DNA from: Aristolochia californica
Taxonomy: Eukaryota; Streptophyta; Magnoliopsida; Piperales; Aristolochiaceae
Length of the DNA: 64,000 nucleotides
Direction: 5' to 3'
Assembly: GCA_029961685.1 (NCBI GenBank)
Contig: JARWKL010000009.1
Span: 9,949,758-10,013,757 of the forward strand
Shown: one piece after another, positions 21,197 to 33,106 of the stretch
How positions within the stretch are numbered: the first letter of the stretch is position 1
Layout of the letters: each line of letters starts with the position of its first letter
Program-made: the position numbers and the translations under genes
The notes under the pieces: model-generated
Seen by the model: only the letters and a program-made list of their open reading frames with translations
Told to the model about the DNA's origin: nothing
Databases searched by the model: none

Positions 21197-21295
21197 TGTT
21201 AAGCACCTAGCCAACACTACCCAAAAGACCGGCCTGTTAGGAGTGGAAAACATAGGTACTTAACCCCAAGACCAGTGGGTTATGAGCCCATAACA
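21197..21295 (-). repeat. 99-bp LTR (5' LTR of K, TRIM-like)
   Basis: Plus strand TGTTAAGCACC to CCCATAACA, TG/CA-ended. One side has a PBS, the other the interrupted RT of copia L (QNQYDSSLFYHK resumes at once), which fixes both ends. The sequence is clearly related to the 102-bp LTRs of TRIM U (60247-60348, 60786-60887), sharing CCTAGCCAA-N-AC and CCCAAAAGACCGG-N-CTGTTA. Confidence 0.72.
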
Positions 21296-23771
21296 CATGC
21301 CCGTGGTAAACTTGTGATAGAAGAGAGAGGAATCATACTGATTCTGTGTAATATTTTAGAGAATAAGTGTACCACAAAACTTCTCAAACCAAGCTCGGGG
21401 AGCTTGCTTAAGCCCATACAGAGGATGGCATAGCTTGCCGACATCATTAGGATAAGTAGTCATACCAGAGGGAAGCTTCATGTAGATATCCTCTTGTAGA
21501 TCACCATGGAGAAGGGTATTCTTCACATCCATCTGATGCAATGTCCAAGATTGTGAGGCTGCAATGGCTAATATGGTTCAAACCGTGGTCATCTTGGAAA
21601 ATGGAGAAAATGTATCATCTTAATCAATCCCATATTCCTGCTTATTCCCCAGGGCTACGAGGCGGGCTTTGTACCGATCCAAAGATCCATCCGAATTCAG
21701 CTTGATAGAGAAAACCCATTTACTCCCAAGAGGCCGAATAGCATGGGGCATGTAACAATATCCAAGATGTGATTCTCCCCTAGAGCTTGTAGTTTTGTTT
21801 GTATTGCCTTTTGCCAACACTCATGTGTCATTGCCTGTTTGTAGCAAGAGGGAATGGAAATAGAAGATAACATAGCTTCAAGAGATACATGGGAGGAGAA
21901 ACCATACCTATCAGGAGGGCGAGAAGGGAGATTAGACCGGGGAAGAGTGGTGGAGGTAGGAGCAGATGGATGATCAGGAGCAGGCACCAGGTCAGGATCA
22001 AGAGGGGATGCAAATGAAGTGGGACGGGACTCATCAAAGCTAGGCAGAATAGATAAAGATGCATATGGCAGCGCAACATGAGATGGAAATAAATATTGAT
22101 TTTCAAAGAAAACCAAATTCTAAGAAACACGGATACGACGAGCATGCGAATCATAGCAAACATAGCTTTTTTTAGAAATAACATAACCAAGAAAAGCACA
22201 CATAACTGATTGGGTTGTAAGTTTGTGTCATTCATGATTAGGTAGATGCACAAAACAAACACAACTAAATGTCCGAAGATCAGTATATGACGAAGAATAA
22301 CCAAATAACTTAAGAATGGAGAAACATAATGCAACATAGGAGAGGGCAGTCAGTTGATTAAATGAATTGAAGTAGAAAGCGCTTCACACAAAAAACGGGG
22401 AGGAATAGATGATTCAAGTAAAAGAGTTCAGACCATATCAAGAAGATGGCGATTTTTTTGCTCAGAAAATCCATTTTATTGCGGTGTCGAGGGACAAGAA
22501 CGCTGAGAGATTATGCCATTGCTTTGAAGAAAATCCTGGAACTCAGTAGACATGTACTCGCCTCCAGAATCAGAGCGCAATACCTTAATTGAGCAGAGAA
22601 TTGAGTCTCAAGAAGTGTACGAAAGCGCTTAAATACTATGAAAACTTCAAACTTAGCCCATTGGAAGTAGACCCAAGTAAAATGACCGAAGTCATCAATA
22701 AAGGTAACAAAGAACTTATAATGCACATGCGAGACAACATGAGCTATTCCCCAAACATCACTACGAATAATATCAAAACAGTGGGAGGCATGAGATGCAT
22801 GATGAGGAAAAGGTAAAAAAATACTTTAACAAAGTTTGCATGATGAACAATCAATAGAAAGATCAAGAGAAGAGCATGTTGTACTTCCTAATAAACCAAA
22901 ATTAAATATTGAACGAAGAACATCAGAGTTTGGGTGGCCTAGATGTCTATGCGACATCTTAGTGCCAGAACCAACAAAATTACATGCAAAGGAAAGTACA
23001 GGAGAATGCAGAATAATGGTAAAGAGAAAGACTTTAAGTGGAAATAGTCGTCCGACTTTAGGCCCCTTCGCGATCACCTTCCCTGATGCTTTATCCTGCA
23101 CAACACAACCAGAGAGAGAAAATTGAACATTAAAATTTTTATCAACCAATTGGCCAACAGAAAGAAGACTTGTAGAGAGGTCAGGGGACACAAAGACATC
23201 AGCTAAGGTGGGAGGGAGATCACCAATAGCACTGATAGGCAAAGAGCTGCCATAAGCAGTGTTGATTTTCAGATTTCCATCATCTTTCGGACATTAGAAA
23301 GAGACGACATTATTGGTCATATGGTTAGAAGCACCAAAATCAAAATACCATGGCTGAGCAGAGAATTTATGCTTACCTGAGAGAACAAAAGTAGAAAAAA
23401 CAGAGATGATCATCTATTGTACCATTTCAGGGGTGAGTGTGTTCGGATTTGCGGGTGCTGTAGGAACGGAAATTGTAGTAATTGGGATGGTAGTCGGCAA
23501 TCCTGCAGAACTAGAAGTACCGGTGGAGGCATGATAAGTAGTACCCTTTTTCTTTTCAGGGCGAGTAGGACAAGCTGTGATGAGATGACCCAGTTCCTTA
23601 TCGGAGTTACAGGACTTCTTGGGGCATTCCCGAGAAAAGTGACCATTATCTTTGCAATAAAAGCACTAGATATAACTCGTCCCGACCCTTATTTTGTCCT
23701 TGTGCTGCATAGGCCATAGTAGCAGAGGTATCAGCATGGGCCCGATGTTCCATGCCAGCCTGAGTAGCAAT
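21296..23771 (-). pseudogene. pol: Gag C-part, protease, integrase and RT of copia L
   Basis: From 23771 leftward: gag with a CCHC zinc knuckle (CFYCKDNGHFSREC near 23660) and a second, degenerate one; protease WYFDFGASNHMT (near 23350; Phe where Ser/Thr is usual in DSGA); GAG-pre-integrase (HRHLGHPNSDVLRSIFN, 22900); integrase core (FVTFIDDFGHFTWVY, 22700; broken near 22560-22620); RT (LHQMDVKNTLLHGDLQEDIYM, GLKQAPRAWFEKF at 21380-21540) up to QNQYDSSLFYHK at 21310. Several stops and frame changes. The RT YVDD lies beyond the break. Confidence 0.85.
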
Positions 23772-24195
23772 TGTTGATTTTCAGGACTCCATGAATTTAG
23801 CTCATAGAGAAAAAGGAAAAGAAACTCATTGGGAGAAAACTGGAGGAAGAAGGGTTATGAAATTGATTATTCCTTACCCTCCCCCTGAAGCTCTATTTAT
23901 AGATTTATGTAACTACAATATTACAATAATACCCCTAAACTAAGGGTTTTAACCCTTGAACTTTCACTTAATTACATCAATGCCATCTCTATGAGATGAC
24001 CCTTTATTTACCATCTTGCCATCAATGTATGTGGGCATATGCGCATTCTCCTTGATTTGTAGGCCTTGAGCCTGTCTTCAATCTCTCTTGGATTCATGGG
24101 TCTTCCTTGGTCTTATGGGCCTGGACCCATCTTCTAATGCACTTCAATATGTGAGTCTTCCTTGGTTGTGTGGGCTTGGGCCCTGTCTTCCAACA
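23772..24195 (-). repeat. 3' LTR of element N (424 bp)
   Basis: Plus strand TGTTGATTTTCAGG to CTTCCAACA. TATA-like CTCTATTTATAG near 23903. Matches the 437-bp partner at 25733 apart from substitutions and a 13-bp length difference in a TTTAGGG tract. Confidence 0.92.
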
Positions 24196-25732
24196 CTCCC
24201 CCTCAAGCTGGGGGTGAGAGAACATCATGAACTCCCAACTTGCTGGAAATGATGTATATTTTTTTTTTTTTGTATAATATGCCTTCATTTTCCAACACTC
24301 CCCCTCAAGCTGGTGCTTTCGTTCATGAGGCCCAACTGGTATATGAGAGTAAATCACTCCTAACCGCTAAGACATTGCTCTGAAGTGTCCACCTCCACCA
24401 ATGAAATAATCCAATGCACATATCTAGACCAAATAGTATGTTGACCAAGGAATAATTTGTCAATTCTTCAAAAATATTAATCCAGCCAAATAATTTTTTT
24501 TAATGAGTTGTGCCGAAATCTTTGGCACGCATACCAAGGAAGAAAATAAGTGGCCCGAGTTGACTTGGTCCGAGCTGGTCTGGGTTGACTCAATAAACTA
24601 GTGCAGTCGATCGGTGGGGAACTCGACTTGCTGGTCCGAGTTGACTCAGGCGAGTCTAGCTCTCCGCTTAACTGAAGCGGGCCTGGATTTAATAAGCTCT
24701 TCCAAACTTAGGAAGAATGAAATTTGGCAACAGTGTTTTCTTCCCCCCCACCGAACAACGGAAAACCAGAGTACCATATCTTCGGGAGGAAATTTTTTGA
24801 ATAAAAACCAAAGAGATCTTTGAAGGCGAGATGAAAACGGAAACTCTCCAAAATAAGAGACATCATCAGGAATCTAGTAGAACGTCGAAGGTAAGATTTT
24901 GATGACAGTAAGTTCCAAAAAATAGCAACGCAAAATAACTTTCCAAAGATAGGTAGCAATGATCTTTCCGACTGCAGTAACGAGAAACTTTTCGACAACA
25001 GCAGTCGTTTTCCACCTCCAAACGGAAACAACGGCAAGACATCTCATTCGGCGAAAACCTTCTAGAAACTGTAACAAAGCTGGCGGGATCATTTCGCCAA
25101 CGTCGTTGGCAATACTCGGATGCAGCGTCGTCTTCTCCGGTGAAAGTGGGTCGCCTTCCCCGTCAGCCGAACAAAGTGGAACAACAATGCGATTCTGAAC
25201 AGAGACGGCTTTTCAAAAAATAATTCAATCCAGTACCCGAATAATAGAGCGACGATCGACGACTTCCTCACTGTAAAAAGTCATCCACTTCCGCAATTAA
25301 TGTTTCTGGTTATTTCCAACGAGCACGTCTCAAAAAACAATAGAGCTTCTGTAAGCACCAGAATGGCTTTTCTCAAGATTTTCAAAACACCTCACAGAAG
25401 TTGCAGGTAGAGACTTTACGCGACGGTGGGTCGATAGTCGGGGAGACTTTTTTGGTGCGTAGAATGTCTCTGGCAGATAAACAAAGATAGATAAACTTAA
25501 TTTGAGCAGAGTAATGGTAGAGTAATGTTGGGCAGCAACAACACCAGCAAGGCAATTGATAGCTTCAGAGATAATGAGGTTCAAGACAAGGTGATTTAAT
25601 CAAAATAAGAAAGCAAAACAATGCAAGAGACTAAGAAATAAAAGAAGAGAAATTTTTTTCTAACCCTACACAAAGGAGAATGAAACTTGAAAAACCATAT
25701 TCAGAATCCTGAAAATCAAAGCTCTGATACCA
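24196..25732 (-). other. Non-coding interior of element N
   Basis: 1.5 kb without any recognisable gag/pol. It includes a block with repeated GTTGACTNGG motifs (24550-24660) followed by AACTTAGGAA and TTTGGCAACA, resembling the leader of gypsy element E (47825-47970). The largest ORFs are about 110 aa and overlap on both strands. Confidence 0.7.
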
Positions 25733-26169
25733 TGTTGATTTTCAGGACTCCATGAATTTAGCTTATGGAGAAAAAGAAAAAGAAACTCATTGGGAGAAAA
25801 CTGGAGGAAGAAGGGTTATGGAATTGATTATTCCTTACCCTCCTCTGAAGCTTTATTTATAGATTTATGTAACTACAATATTACAATAATACCCCTAAAC
25901 TTAGGGTTTAGGGTTTAGGGTTTTAACCCTGGAACTTTCACTTAATTACATCAATGCCATCTCTATGAGATGACTCTTAATTTACCATCATGCCATCAAT
26001 GTATGTGGGCCTATGGGCATTCTCCTTGATTTGTGGGCCTTAAGCCCATCTTCAATCAATCTTGGATTCTTAGGTCTTCCTTGGTCTTATGGGCCTGGGC
26101 CCATCTTCTAATACACTTCAATATGTGAGTCTTCCTTGGTCATGTGGGATGGGGCCCTATCTTCCAACA
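25733..26169 (-). repeat. 5' LTR of element N (437 bp)
   Basis: Plus strand TGTTGATTTTCAGG to CTTCCAACA. Contains TTTAGGG repeated near 25905-25925, where the other LTR has a single unit. Confidence 0.92.
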
Positions 26170-26174
26170 GCAAT

Positions 26175-26213
26175 GCGCTGCTCCTCCCTAAGAAATTCAC
26201 TCAAACAGGCATC
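26175..26213 (-). pseudogene. Gag fragment of copia L between N and P
   Basis: 39 bp of gag (minus strand DACLSEFLREEQR) left between the target duplications of N and P. It joins in frame to gag sequence on both outer sides. Confidence 0.85.
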
Positions 26214-27032
26214 TATTATGGTCACTCGCCATGGATCTAGTAACTCAGCAAGTTGAATAAGGATCCAGCACTGTTTGAGGGTTTCTTAACACATTTTTTT
26301 GAAAAGAACTCTCTTCTACTTCTCCTTTCACGTTAGGATTGAAAAGGAGTTTCCTTTTCTCAATTATAGATGCAACCAGCAAGTTAAAGGAATGTTTAAG
26401 CTCTCATATATGAAACCCCTATTTTATAACTCACGTCAACAGGTATAAATCCCTAAAACCATGCATCTACTGTCTTATATGTAAAAGAGACTAGAGAAGA
26501 CCTTTCCAAACTTGGAAAAGGTAATAAGAAATACCTCTTGAAGATCTCCTCCAACCAGCGATTCAAAAGCCTTCTCCTTTGATGATAAGGCTCACGCAAA
26601 CCTCCTCCTCTTGCTGCTGGTTTGTGGCAGAGATAGATTGCTCTTGCAGCTTGGAAGAGAAGGGTGATTACTCTTCCTCTTCCTCCCATGATCTCCTCAA
26701 GGACTCTTCAATGGATGCAACAAACCACCAAGAGAGTTCACGCCAAGAACCCTAGAATAGGGAGCCTAGCAAGAACCTAATTACTCTACTTTAATCTAAA
26801 TCCGAACTTGCCTTTATTTCTCCTTCCTTACCCTTTAAATAGGGTCATTCATGCCAAGATAGGTTAGGGTTAGGGTTATAAATCCCAACTATACCCCTAA
26901 CTTCATGTCTTATTACATACTCAATAAAATTCGAAATTAAAAGCAACATAAATAATAAAAGTAAAAGTAGGTGACTCGGTCAGTCATTATCTCCTCCTCT
27001 GAGTGACTTGGTGTGCTATTGAGTCCATAACA
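26214..27032 (-). repeat. 3' LTR of element P (819 bp)
   Basis: Plus strand TATTATGGTCACTCG to GAGTCCATAACA. Probable TATA in the dyad CCCTTTAAATAGGG near 26841. Includes TAGGGTTAGGGTTA just downstream. Confidence 0.9.
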
Positions 27033-27039
27033 TCTGCCT

Positions 27040-30000
27040 TCCATTGGAGAAAGAGCTTGTCCTCAAGCTTGTAAGTTGGATAGACCTATTTGAAGGTCTC
27101 TAACCGCTCCCATGTCGCTGCCTCGGGGTCTGTAGCGGTCCACTACACGAGGATGTGCCACTGGTCATTCGTCACACGCATCCGTAACACCGCGTAGGTG
27201 TCAGAATGACATGGCGATTGTCCACTGGAGGAAGGAATGGTGGGGAAGTAGGGGCTTGCCCCTTGTGAGGTTTCAGGAGTGAGACATGAAACAAATCATG
27301 CAGCTTCGCTGTGTCCGGCAATTGAAGTTGATACGCCACCTACCCTACGTGTCGAACGATGGCGAAAGGCCCAAAGTACTTGGGGGAGAGCTTATGGCGC
27401 GCTGGCCCGGCGAGAGAGTGCTGCCGGTACTACCGGTGACGTAGCCAAACATAGGCCCCAACCGCATAGGAGACATCCTGGTGGCCCTTGTTGTAAGCCG
27501 TAGTCATCTGGTTCTGAGCCTTTTGTAGCCGGTCTATAATTGTCTTCAACATCTGATCTCAATCCATGAGCACCTCATCAATGGCGTCCACGCGGGTGGT
27601 GCCTCTGGTATAAGAGAGAAGCCATGGTGGTCCTCCCATAAAGAACCCGGAAAGGAGAGGACTGCAAGGCTGAGTGGAATGAAGTGTTATAACAGTATTC
27701 TGCCTAGGGTAGCCACTGAACCCATTGTTTCAGTTGATCTCCCATGAAGCACCGGAGATTCATCTCGATGGTTCGATTAACCACCTCGGTTTGGCCATCC
27801 GTCTGAGGGTGATAGGCGGAGAAGAATTTCAATTCAGTTCCCTCTAGAAAGTTCTCGTGAAAACCGCATCCCGATCACTAACAAAAGTTTCTGGAATGCC
27901 ATGTAAGCGTACAATATGCTCCAAGAAGGTCTGTGCCATGTGAGCTGCCATGTAGGGGTGAGCCATCGGGATAAAATGACCATACTTGGAGAATCGATCA
28001 ACCACCACGAACAAAACCGACTTCCCGGCTGAGAGGGGAAGACCCTCCATGAAGTCCATCAAAATATCTGCCTATACTTGAGTAGGTAGAGCGAGAGGCA
28101 GGAGAAGACCCGCAGGACACAAATGATCTGATTTGTTCCTTTGACATATCTGACAGTCGGAGACATATGTAGTAATGGAGGACTTCATAGCCGGCCAATA
28201 GAAATCCGCCTGAAGACCACACAACGTCTTCTGTAACCCCTCATGGGTAGAATCATCATAAGCCGAGAGAATGGCTGGAATCAACTCGGACGTGGCCGGA
28301 AGGTAAATCCGCTGCTTATAGCAAATTAGTGAATCCTGAACGAACCACTTAGAATCCATCTCCCCATTGGAAATTTTATGGTGCAGCTCCTGTAGGGCTG
28401 GAAGTGTGTCATGTGCATCGCGCACCATGTCTAGAATGAGGAAACGCGGTTGGCTAATGTCATATACTAGCTGCTGATGTTCAAAAAGTCTGGACAAGGC
28501 ATCTACCACCTTGTTTAATTTGCCCGTACGATACTCAACTAAGAAATCAAAGCCCATCAAATTACTAATCAATGCTGCTGTGGTGACTTAGTGAGATGCT
28601 GCTCAAGTAAGAACTTGAGACTATAATGATCAGTACGGATGAGAAAAGTACGTCCCCATAAATACGGTTGCCAGTGTTGGACCGCCTTGGCCAACCCAAT
28701 CAGTTCTCGTTCATATGCAGCCAATTTTTTATAACGAGAGGCCAATTGTCGACTGAAATAAGCAATGGGGTGGGAGTTCTGATGCAATACGGCCCCAATG
28801 CCCCCACCAGAAGCATCATATTCTATCACAACCAAGTCATCAAAATTTGGAAGCTGTCAAACCAGTGTAGATGCAAGAGCATTCTTGAGTACGTCAAATG
28901 CCTTGGAAGCCTCCTCGTTCCATTGAAAGGAATTCTTTTTGAGGAGGTTTGTCAGAGGTGCACCCAACGGACTATAACTCATAATAAATTTTCGGTAATA
29001 GCCTGCCAAACCCAAGAATCCGCGTAATGCTGAGCAAGGCTGAGGTTGTGGCCACTCACTAATTGCCTGAATCTTCTCAGGATCGACAGTGGCCCAGGTA
29101 AGCAACATGAGATGCCCCAAAGGAGCATTTGGACTTCTTCAAATATAATTGATGTGCTCGCAATAATTTAAAGACAATTCTCAAATGTGCTAAATAGTCA
29201 TCTCGAGACTTGCTATAAATGAGTATATCATAAAAAAACAAGTACTAATTTATGAAGGTAAGAGCTAAATACCTCATTCATCAGTGCCTGGAAAGTAGAA
29301 GGAGCATTAGAAAGCCTAAAAGGCGTGACCATAAATTCAAAGTGGCCGTGATGTGTTCAGAACGCCGTCTTTTCATTATATGTTGGATGCATACGAATCT
29401 GATGATAACCAGACCGTAAGTCTAATTTTGTGAAGACCCCCGACCCATGTAGCTCATCGAGGAGTTCCTCCACCACTGGAATGGGAAATTTATCTTTTAC
29501 TATCACCGCATTTAACTCTCGATAATCAACACAAAAGCGCCAAGTCCCATCATGTTTCTTCACGTGCAGAATTGGTGAAGAGAAGGGGGACCTACGGCTG
29601 TGAATAAGGCCCAGTTGGAGCATCGCCTGGCACTGTCTTTCAATCTCATCTTTCTGGAGGTGAGGATACCGATACGGATGAACAACTGCCACATCTGACC
29701 CGAATTTCAAACATATCCGGTGATCACACTGTCTCAACGGGGGGAGCCCTGTAGGCTCACAGAAAAGATAGGAGAACTCATCAATAAGACCATCAATACT
29801 GCCTGCTAAAATATCCGGGGCAGTCAGAGAATGAATGTGCTTCTGTGTCTCTGTTTGACTTCCTTGGAGGAGTACTTGGCTACCACTTAGAGCAAAACTC
29901 ATTGTCAATGCAGAAAAATCCCACAAAATGGGTCCCAACGATTGTAACCATTTGATTGCCAACACCATATCAAAACTTGCCAGACAATAGCAAAAAACTC

Positions 30001-31755
30001 AGCATGAAACAAAGTAGTGCCAATAGTAAAATTTACTGCCTTGCTGATTGCGTTGCTAGGAACCTTCTCCCCATTGGCCACTAAGACTGTGGCTGTCGGA
30101 TGGGGAAGAATCTGTACTTGCAGGTGCTGGGCCACCATCAAACTAAGAAAATTGTGGGTACTCCCCGAGTCCACTAGTCCCATGAGTTCTCGATCGAAGA
30201 TCTGAGCTCTAACTTGCATGGTTTTGGGCGATTTTTGCCCAGTAATTGCATGCAAGGAAATTCTGGTGGTTCTTCCTCTATCATATCCTTTGTCACCTCG
30301 ATATCATCAACTTTAGCCCTATCAAGATAGAATAATCTTTTGCACTGATGACCATCCCGATATGGTTCATCACAGTTGTAACACAGATTTTTGGAATGTG
30401 TTGAGATATTTATATCGACCGGGCCAGTCCTTGTAGATTTACCTGTTGTGCTTTCCTAAAAGGTTCGAGCCTTTTAGCACACTGGTTTCAACATGGTATT
30501 AGAGCAGGTGGGTTCCGTGTTCGAATCCCCCTGCCACCGCTTTCCACGACTTGTTCCCCGTGCTTTATTCGGGCCCCGAATTTGAATTTCACGGGTTGTC
30601 CCGTGCGGGGGAGTGTTGAGATATTTATATCGACTGGGCCAGTCCTTGTAGATTTACCTGTTGTGCTTTCCTAAAAGATTCGAGCCTTTTAGTGCACTGG
30701 TTTCAACAGACCGCCTTTCCGCTATCTCAGCACTTGTCAATTTTTTTATGCACTGAGGTGGATGACTGCTCAATTTCGTATCCCCTGGTAAAGTGGCACT
30801 CAGAGTGTGTCTGGGTGGAGGTGATGTGGTCTGAACCCCTTGAGGATAATTGCGTCTGCTCTGCCAGGTGGAGGAAGTGCTCTTCTCCTCTGACCATGTG
30901 GGTCATCTGTGCAGGCCGTCTGCCGCAGTTCTAAAGCACGGGCTATATTTATCGCACTAGATAAGTTAATCGGTGCATAGAGCTCCACCTCAAGCTTTAA
31001 CGCATCCGAAAGGCCTGCTGTAAATAACGCCACTTGCTGGTCCACTCGTACCATACTGCTTGCTCGTGCTAATTTTTCCTAGAATAGTTTTTTATATTGC
31101 TCCACGGAACCAGTTTGTCGTAATAGAACCAAATCACCCAAAGGATTGCTATACGCCGGAGGACCAAAATGAAGAGAGCATAAATTCTTAAATTCTTCCC
31201 AATCAACAACCGGTCTATCCGCCTCAACCTACTGATACCAGAGTTGTGCTTCTCCTAATAAGTGGAAAACAACCATCCCAACTTTCTCATACGCTGGTAC
31301 TCTTTGATGGCCCAATTTTTTTCGCATCGATATAGCCATACCAAAGGGTCTTCTGACCCATTATAAGTGAGAAATTCGAGTTTAGTATACCTGGGTATAG
31401 TGTCTCCTCCCTGGTTGAACGGTCACCCCGGAATGAAGGGTCATTTCTGGCCAGATAAACTCATGCGCCTCGTAAACTCATCTCCCCCTCTGTTATATGA
31501 ATGGTCCCCTCCTCTTTGCTATGGAGTTGTGTTCCTTCTAGTAGTCAGACCAGTCTCCATGCTGTCCATTCTTCCATTCAAGGTCTCCATACTAATATCA
31601 ACTTTAGAGAACTTTTCCTCCAATCCAGCAAATCTTCTCTCGTTCTCTACCCTATCTTCTGCCTGGCCTTTGAGGATAGCTGCCAGTAACTCATTCGTGC
31701 TGGTCTCTGCTGGGTTACCCTGCTCTGATACCAAGTTGTTATGGTTCCTCGCCAT
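27040..31755 (-). pseudogene. gag-pol: Gag-Pol of element P (several lesions)
   Basis: Gag starts at the LTR-encoded MARNHNNLVSE (31755), runs across the PBS, has a coiled coil (FAGLEEKFSKVDISMETL), capsid region (VEQYKKLF around 31100) and zinc knuckle interrupted by the TRIM. Protease has intact DSGSTHNFLS (near 30150), then a frame change. RT 29800-29100 has [10 protein letters not shown] and LDLRSGYHQI; at the catalytic FFDD site two bases are lost, giving a stop (29225-29245). RNase H (YDASGGGIGAVL, RTDHYSLKFLL; 28835-28580), integrase (STHEGLQKTL, CQICQRNK, MMDFMEGLP, SDRDAVF; 28330-27850) and a chromodomain-like tail near 27150 (TATDPEAATWERL, YKLEDKLFLQ) follow. Confidence 0.87.
30399..30708 (+). 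mobile_element. TRIM (miniature LTR retrotransposon), 310 bp
   Basis: Two 95-bp terminal direct repeats (30399-30493; 30614-30708), each TGTTGAGATATT to GGTTTCAACA. The first is followed at once by TGGTATTAGAGCAGG, a near match to the initiator-Met PBS; the second is preceded by the purine run GTGCGGGGGAG. The 120-bp interior is non-coding and holds GTTCGAATCC, similar to a tRNA B-box. Flanking pentamers GAATG and GACCG match poorly, so the TSD is decayed or my boundary is off by a base. It interrupts the gag zinc-knuckle region of P. Confidence 0.88.
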
Positions 31756-32561
31756 GAATCTAGTAACTCGGTGAGTTGAATAAGGATCCAACACTATTTG
31801 AGGGTTTCTTAACACATTTTTGTGAAAAGAACTCTCTTCTACTTCTCCTATCACGTTAGGATTGAAAATGAAAAGGAGTTTCCTTTTCTCAATTATAGAT
31901 GCAACTAGCAAGTTAAAGGAATGTTTAAGCACTCAAATATGAAACCCCTATTTTATAACTCACGTCAACAAGTATAAATCCCTAAAACCAAGCATCTATT
32001 GTCTTATGCGTAAAAGAGATCAGAGAAGACCTTTCCAAACTCGAAAAAGGTAATCAGAAATACCTATTGAAGATCTCCTCCAACCAACGACTCAAAAGCC
32101 TCCTCCTTTGATGATAAGTCTCACGCAAACCTCCTCCTCTTGCTGTTGGTTCGTGGCAGAGATAGATTGCTCTTTCATCTTGGAAGAGAAGGGTGATTCC
32201 TCTTCCTCTTCCTCCCACGATCTCCTCAAGGACTCTTCAATGGATGCAACAAACCACCAAGAGAGTTCATGCCAAGAACCCTAGAATAGGGAGCCTAGCA
32301 AGAACCTAATTACTCTATTTTAATCTAAATCCAAACTTATCTTTATTTCTCCTTCCTTACCCTTTAAATAGGGTCATTCACACCAAGATAGGTTAGGGTT
32401 AGGGTTATAAATCCCAACTATACCCCTACCTTCAAGTCTTATTACATATTCAATAAAATTCAAAATTAAAAGCAACAAAAATAATAAAAGTAAAAGTAGG
32501 TGACTCGGTGAGTCATTGTCTCCTCCTCTGAGTGACTCGGTGTGCTATTGAGTCCATAATA
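31737..32561 (-). repeat. 5' LTR of element P (825 bp)
   Basis: Plus strand TGTTATGGTTCCTCG to GAGTCCATAATA, with PBS (plus-strand CTGCTCTGATACCA) directly left. Visibly diverged from the 3' LTR by scattered substitutions, so P is older than B. Confidence 0.9.
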
Positions 32562-32566
32562 GCATC

Positions 32567-33106
32567 CAGAGATGGCATAGGATGTGAATGGGCAATCTCA
32601 AACTAGGAATGGAGCTTCATCAAGAATTGATCTCTCTTACTGGTTTCATGTATGGCTTGAACAATAGAGAGAGCAGAAATTAGGATGTTCTCATAAACTA
32701 TGTCGGTATAGTCAGGCCAAAGTTTTTCAAAACCAGGAAACTATTCTTCAATGGAAAGGCTTCCTTGTGTGAAGTTAGCCATCTCATACTCTACTTGAAA
32801 ATGCCGAGTCATGCTGTTTTGATGATAAACCTTGTGGATGTAATTCCACATATCCGTTGCAGTTTATAGGGCCTCAGATTAAGAACTAGGTGAGGATCAA
32901 CATACCCAAGTATCCAGGTCATGATCCTAGTATCCATGGTGGTCCATTTTGACAACGCTTCGGCCTTGCGAGGTGCTGGATCACACCCATCAATATGACC
33001 CCATAAATCTTTTCCCATGAAAAATAACTGGAACTGAAATGCCCAGACACTGTAGTTCTTTCCCGTGAACCTAATAGGAGAAAAAATCTAACTTGTCCAT
33101 TGACAT
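32567..33106 (-). pseudogene. Gag N-terminal half of copia L
   Basis: Minus strand ATG at 33106 opens MSMDKLDF, matching the gag start of copia J (MSIDKLDFAHIRF). It continues through WTTMDTRIMTWILG and LNLRPYK to YIHKVYHQNSMTRHFQVEYEM and IVQAIHETSKRDQFLMKLH, the classic copia Gag core, ending at the P target site. At least two frame changes (around 33010-33070) and several stops. The sequence 33107-33277 is the leader. Confidence 0.8.

Larger units (their letters stand above)
12517..21295 (-). mobile_element. Ty1/copia element K (split by element B)
   Basis: Minus-strand copia. From right to left: 99-bp LTR (21295-21197), primer-binding site, an unrecognised 1.3-kb segment, gag-pre-integrase, integrase, RT. 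RT is split by element B (TSD TAATA at 12900-12904 and 18119-18123) and ends at 12517 where copia J was inserted. The reading LVRVLL/SLAANSF is restored across B, which proves the two parts were one element. The 3' end is lost. On the right it is inserted in the RT of copia L. Confidence 0.78.
23772..26169 (-). mobile_element. Non-autonomous LTR retrotransposon N
   Basis: 2,398 bp, TG/CA-ended LTRs, perfect TSD GCAAT (23767-23771; 26170-26174). Minus-strand orientation: 5' LTR 26169-25733, PBS just left of it (plus strand AGCTCTGATACCA), 3' LTR 24195-23772 preceded by the purine run CAGCTTGAGGGGGAG. The 1.5-kb interior has only short ORFs and no gag or pol motif, so it must use enzymes of another element. 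It sits in the gag of copia L. Confidence 0.93.
26214..32561 (-). mobile_element. Chromodomain-type Ty3/gypsy element P, full-length but decayed
   Basis: 6,348 bp with LTRs of 819 bp (26214-27032) and 825 bp (31737-32561) and a perfect TSD GCATC (26209-26213; 32562-32566). The outer LTR dinucleotides have mutated (TA at 26214; ATA at 32561). Minus orientation: PBS beside 31736, gag, protease, RT, RNase H, integrase, chromodomain-like tail. It carries a 310-bp TRIM at 30399-30708. Same family as Q. Confidence 0.92.

Noticed and set aside
30399..30708. Cassandra-type TRIM carrying a 5S rRNA sequence
   Set aside because: I saw no 5S-like internal control region in the 95-bp LTRs.
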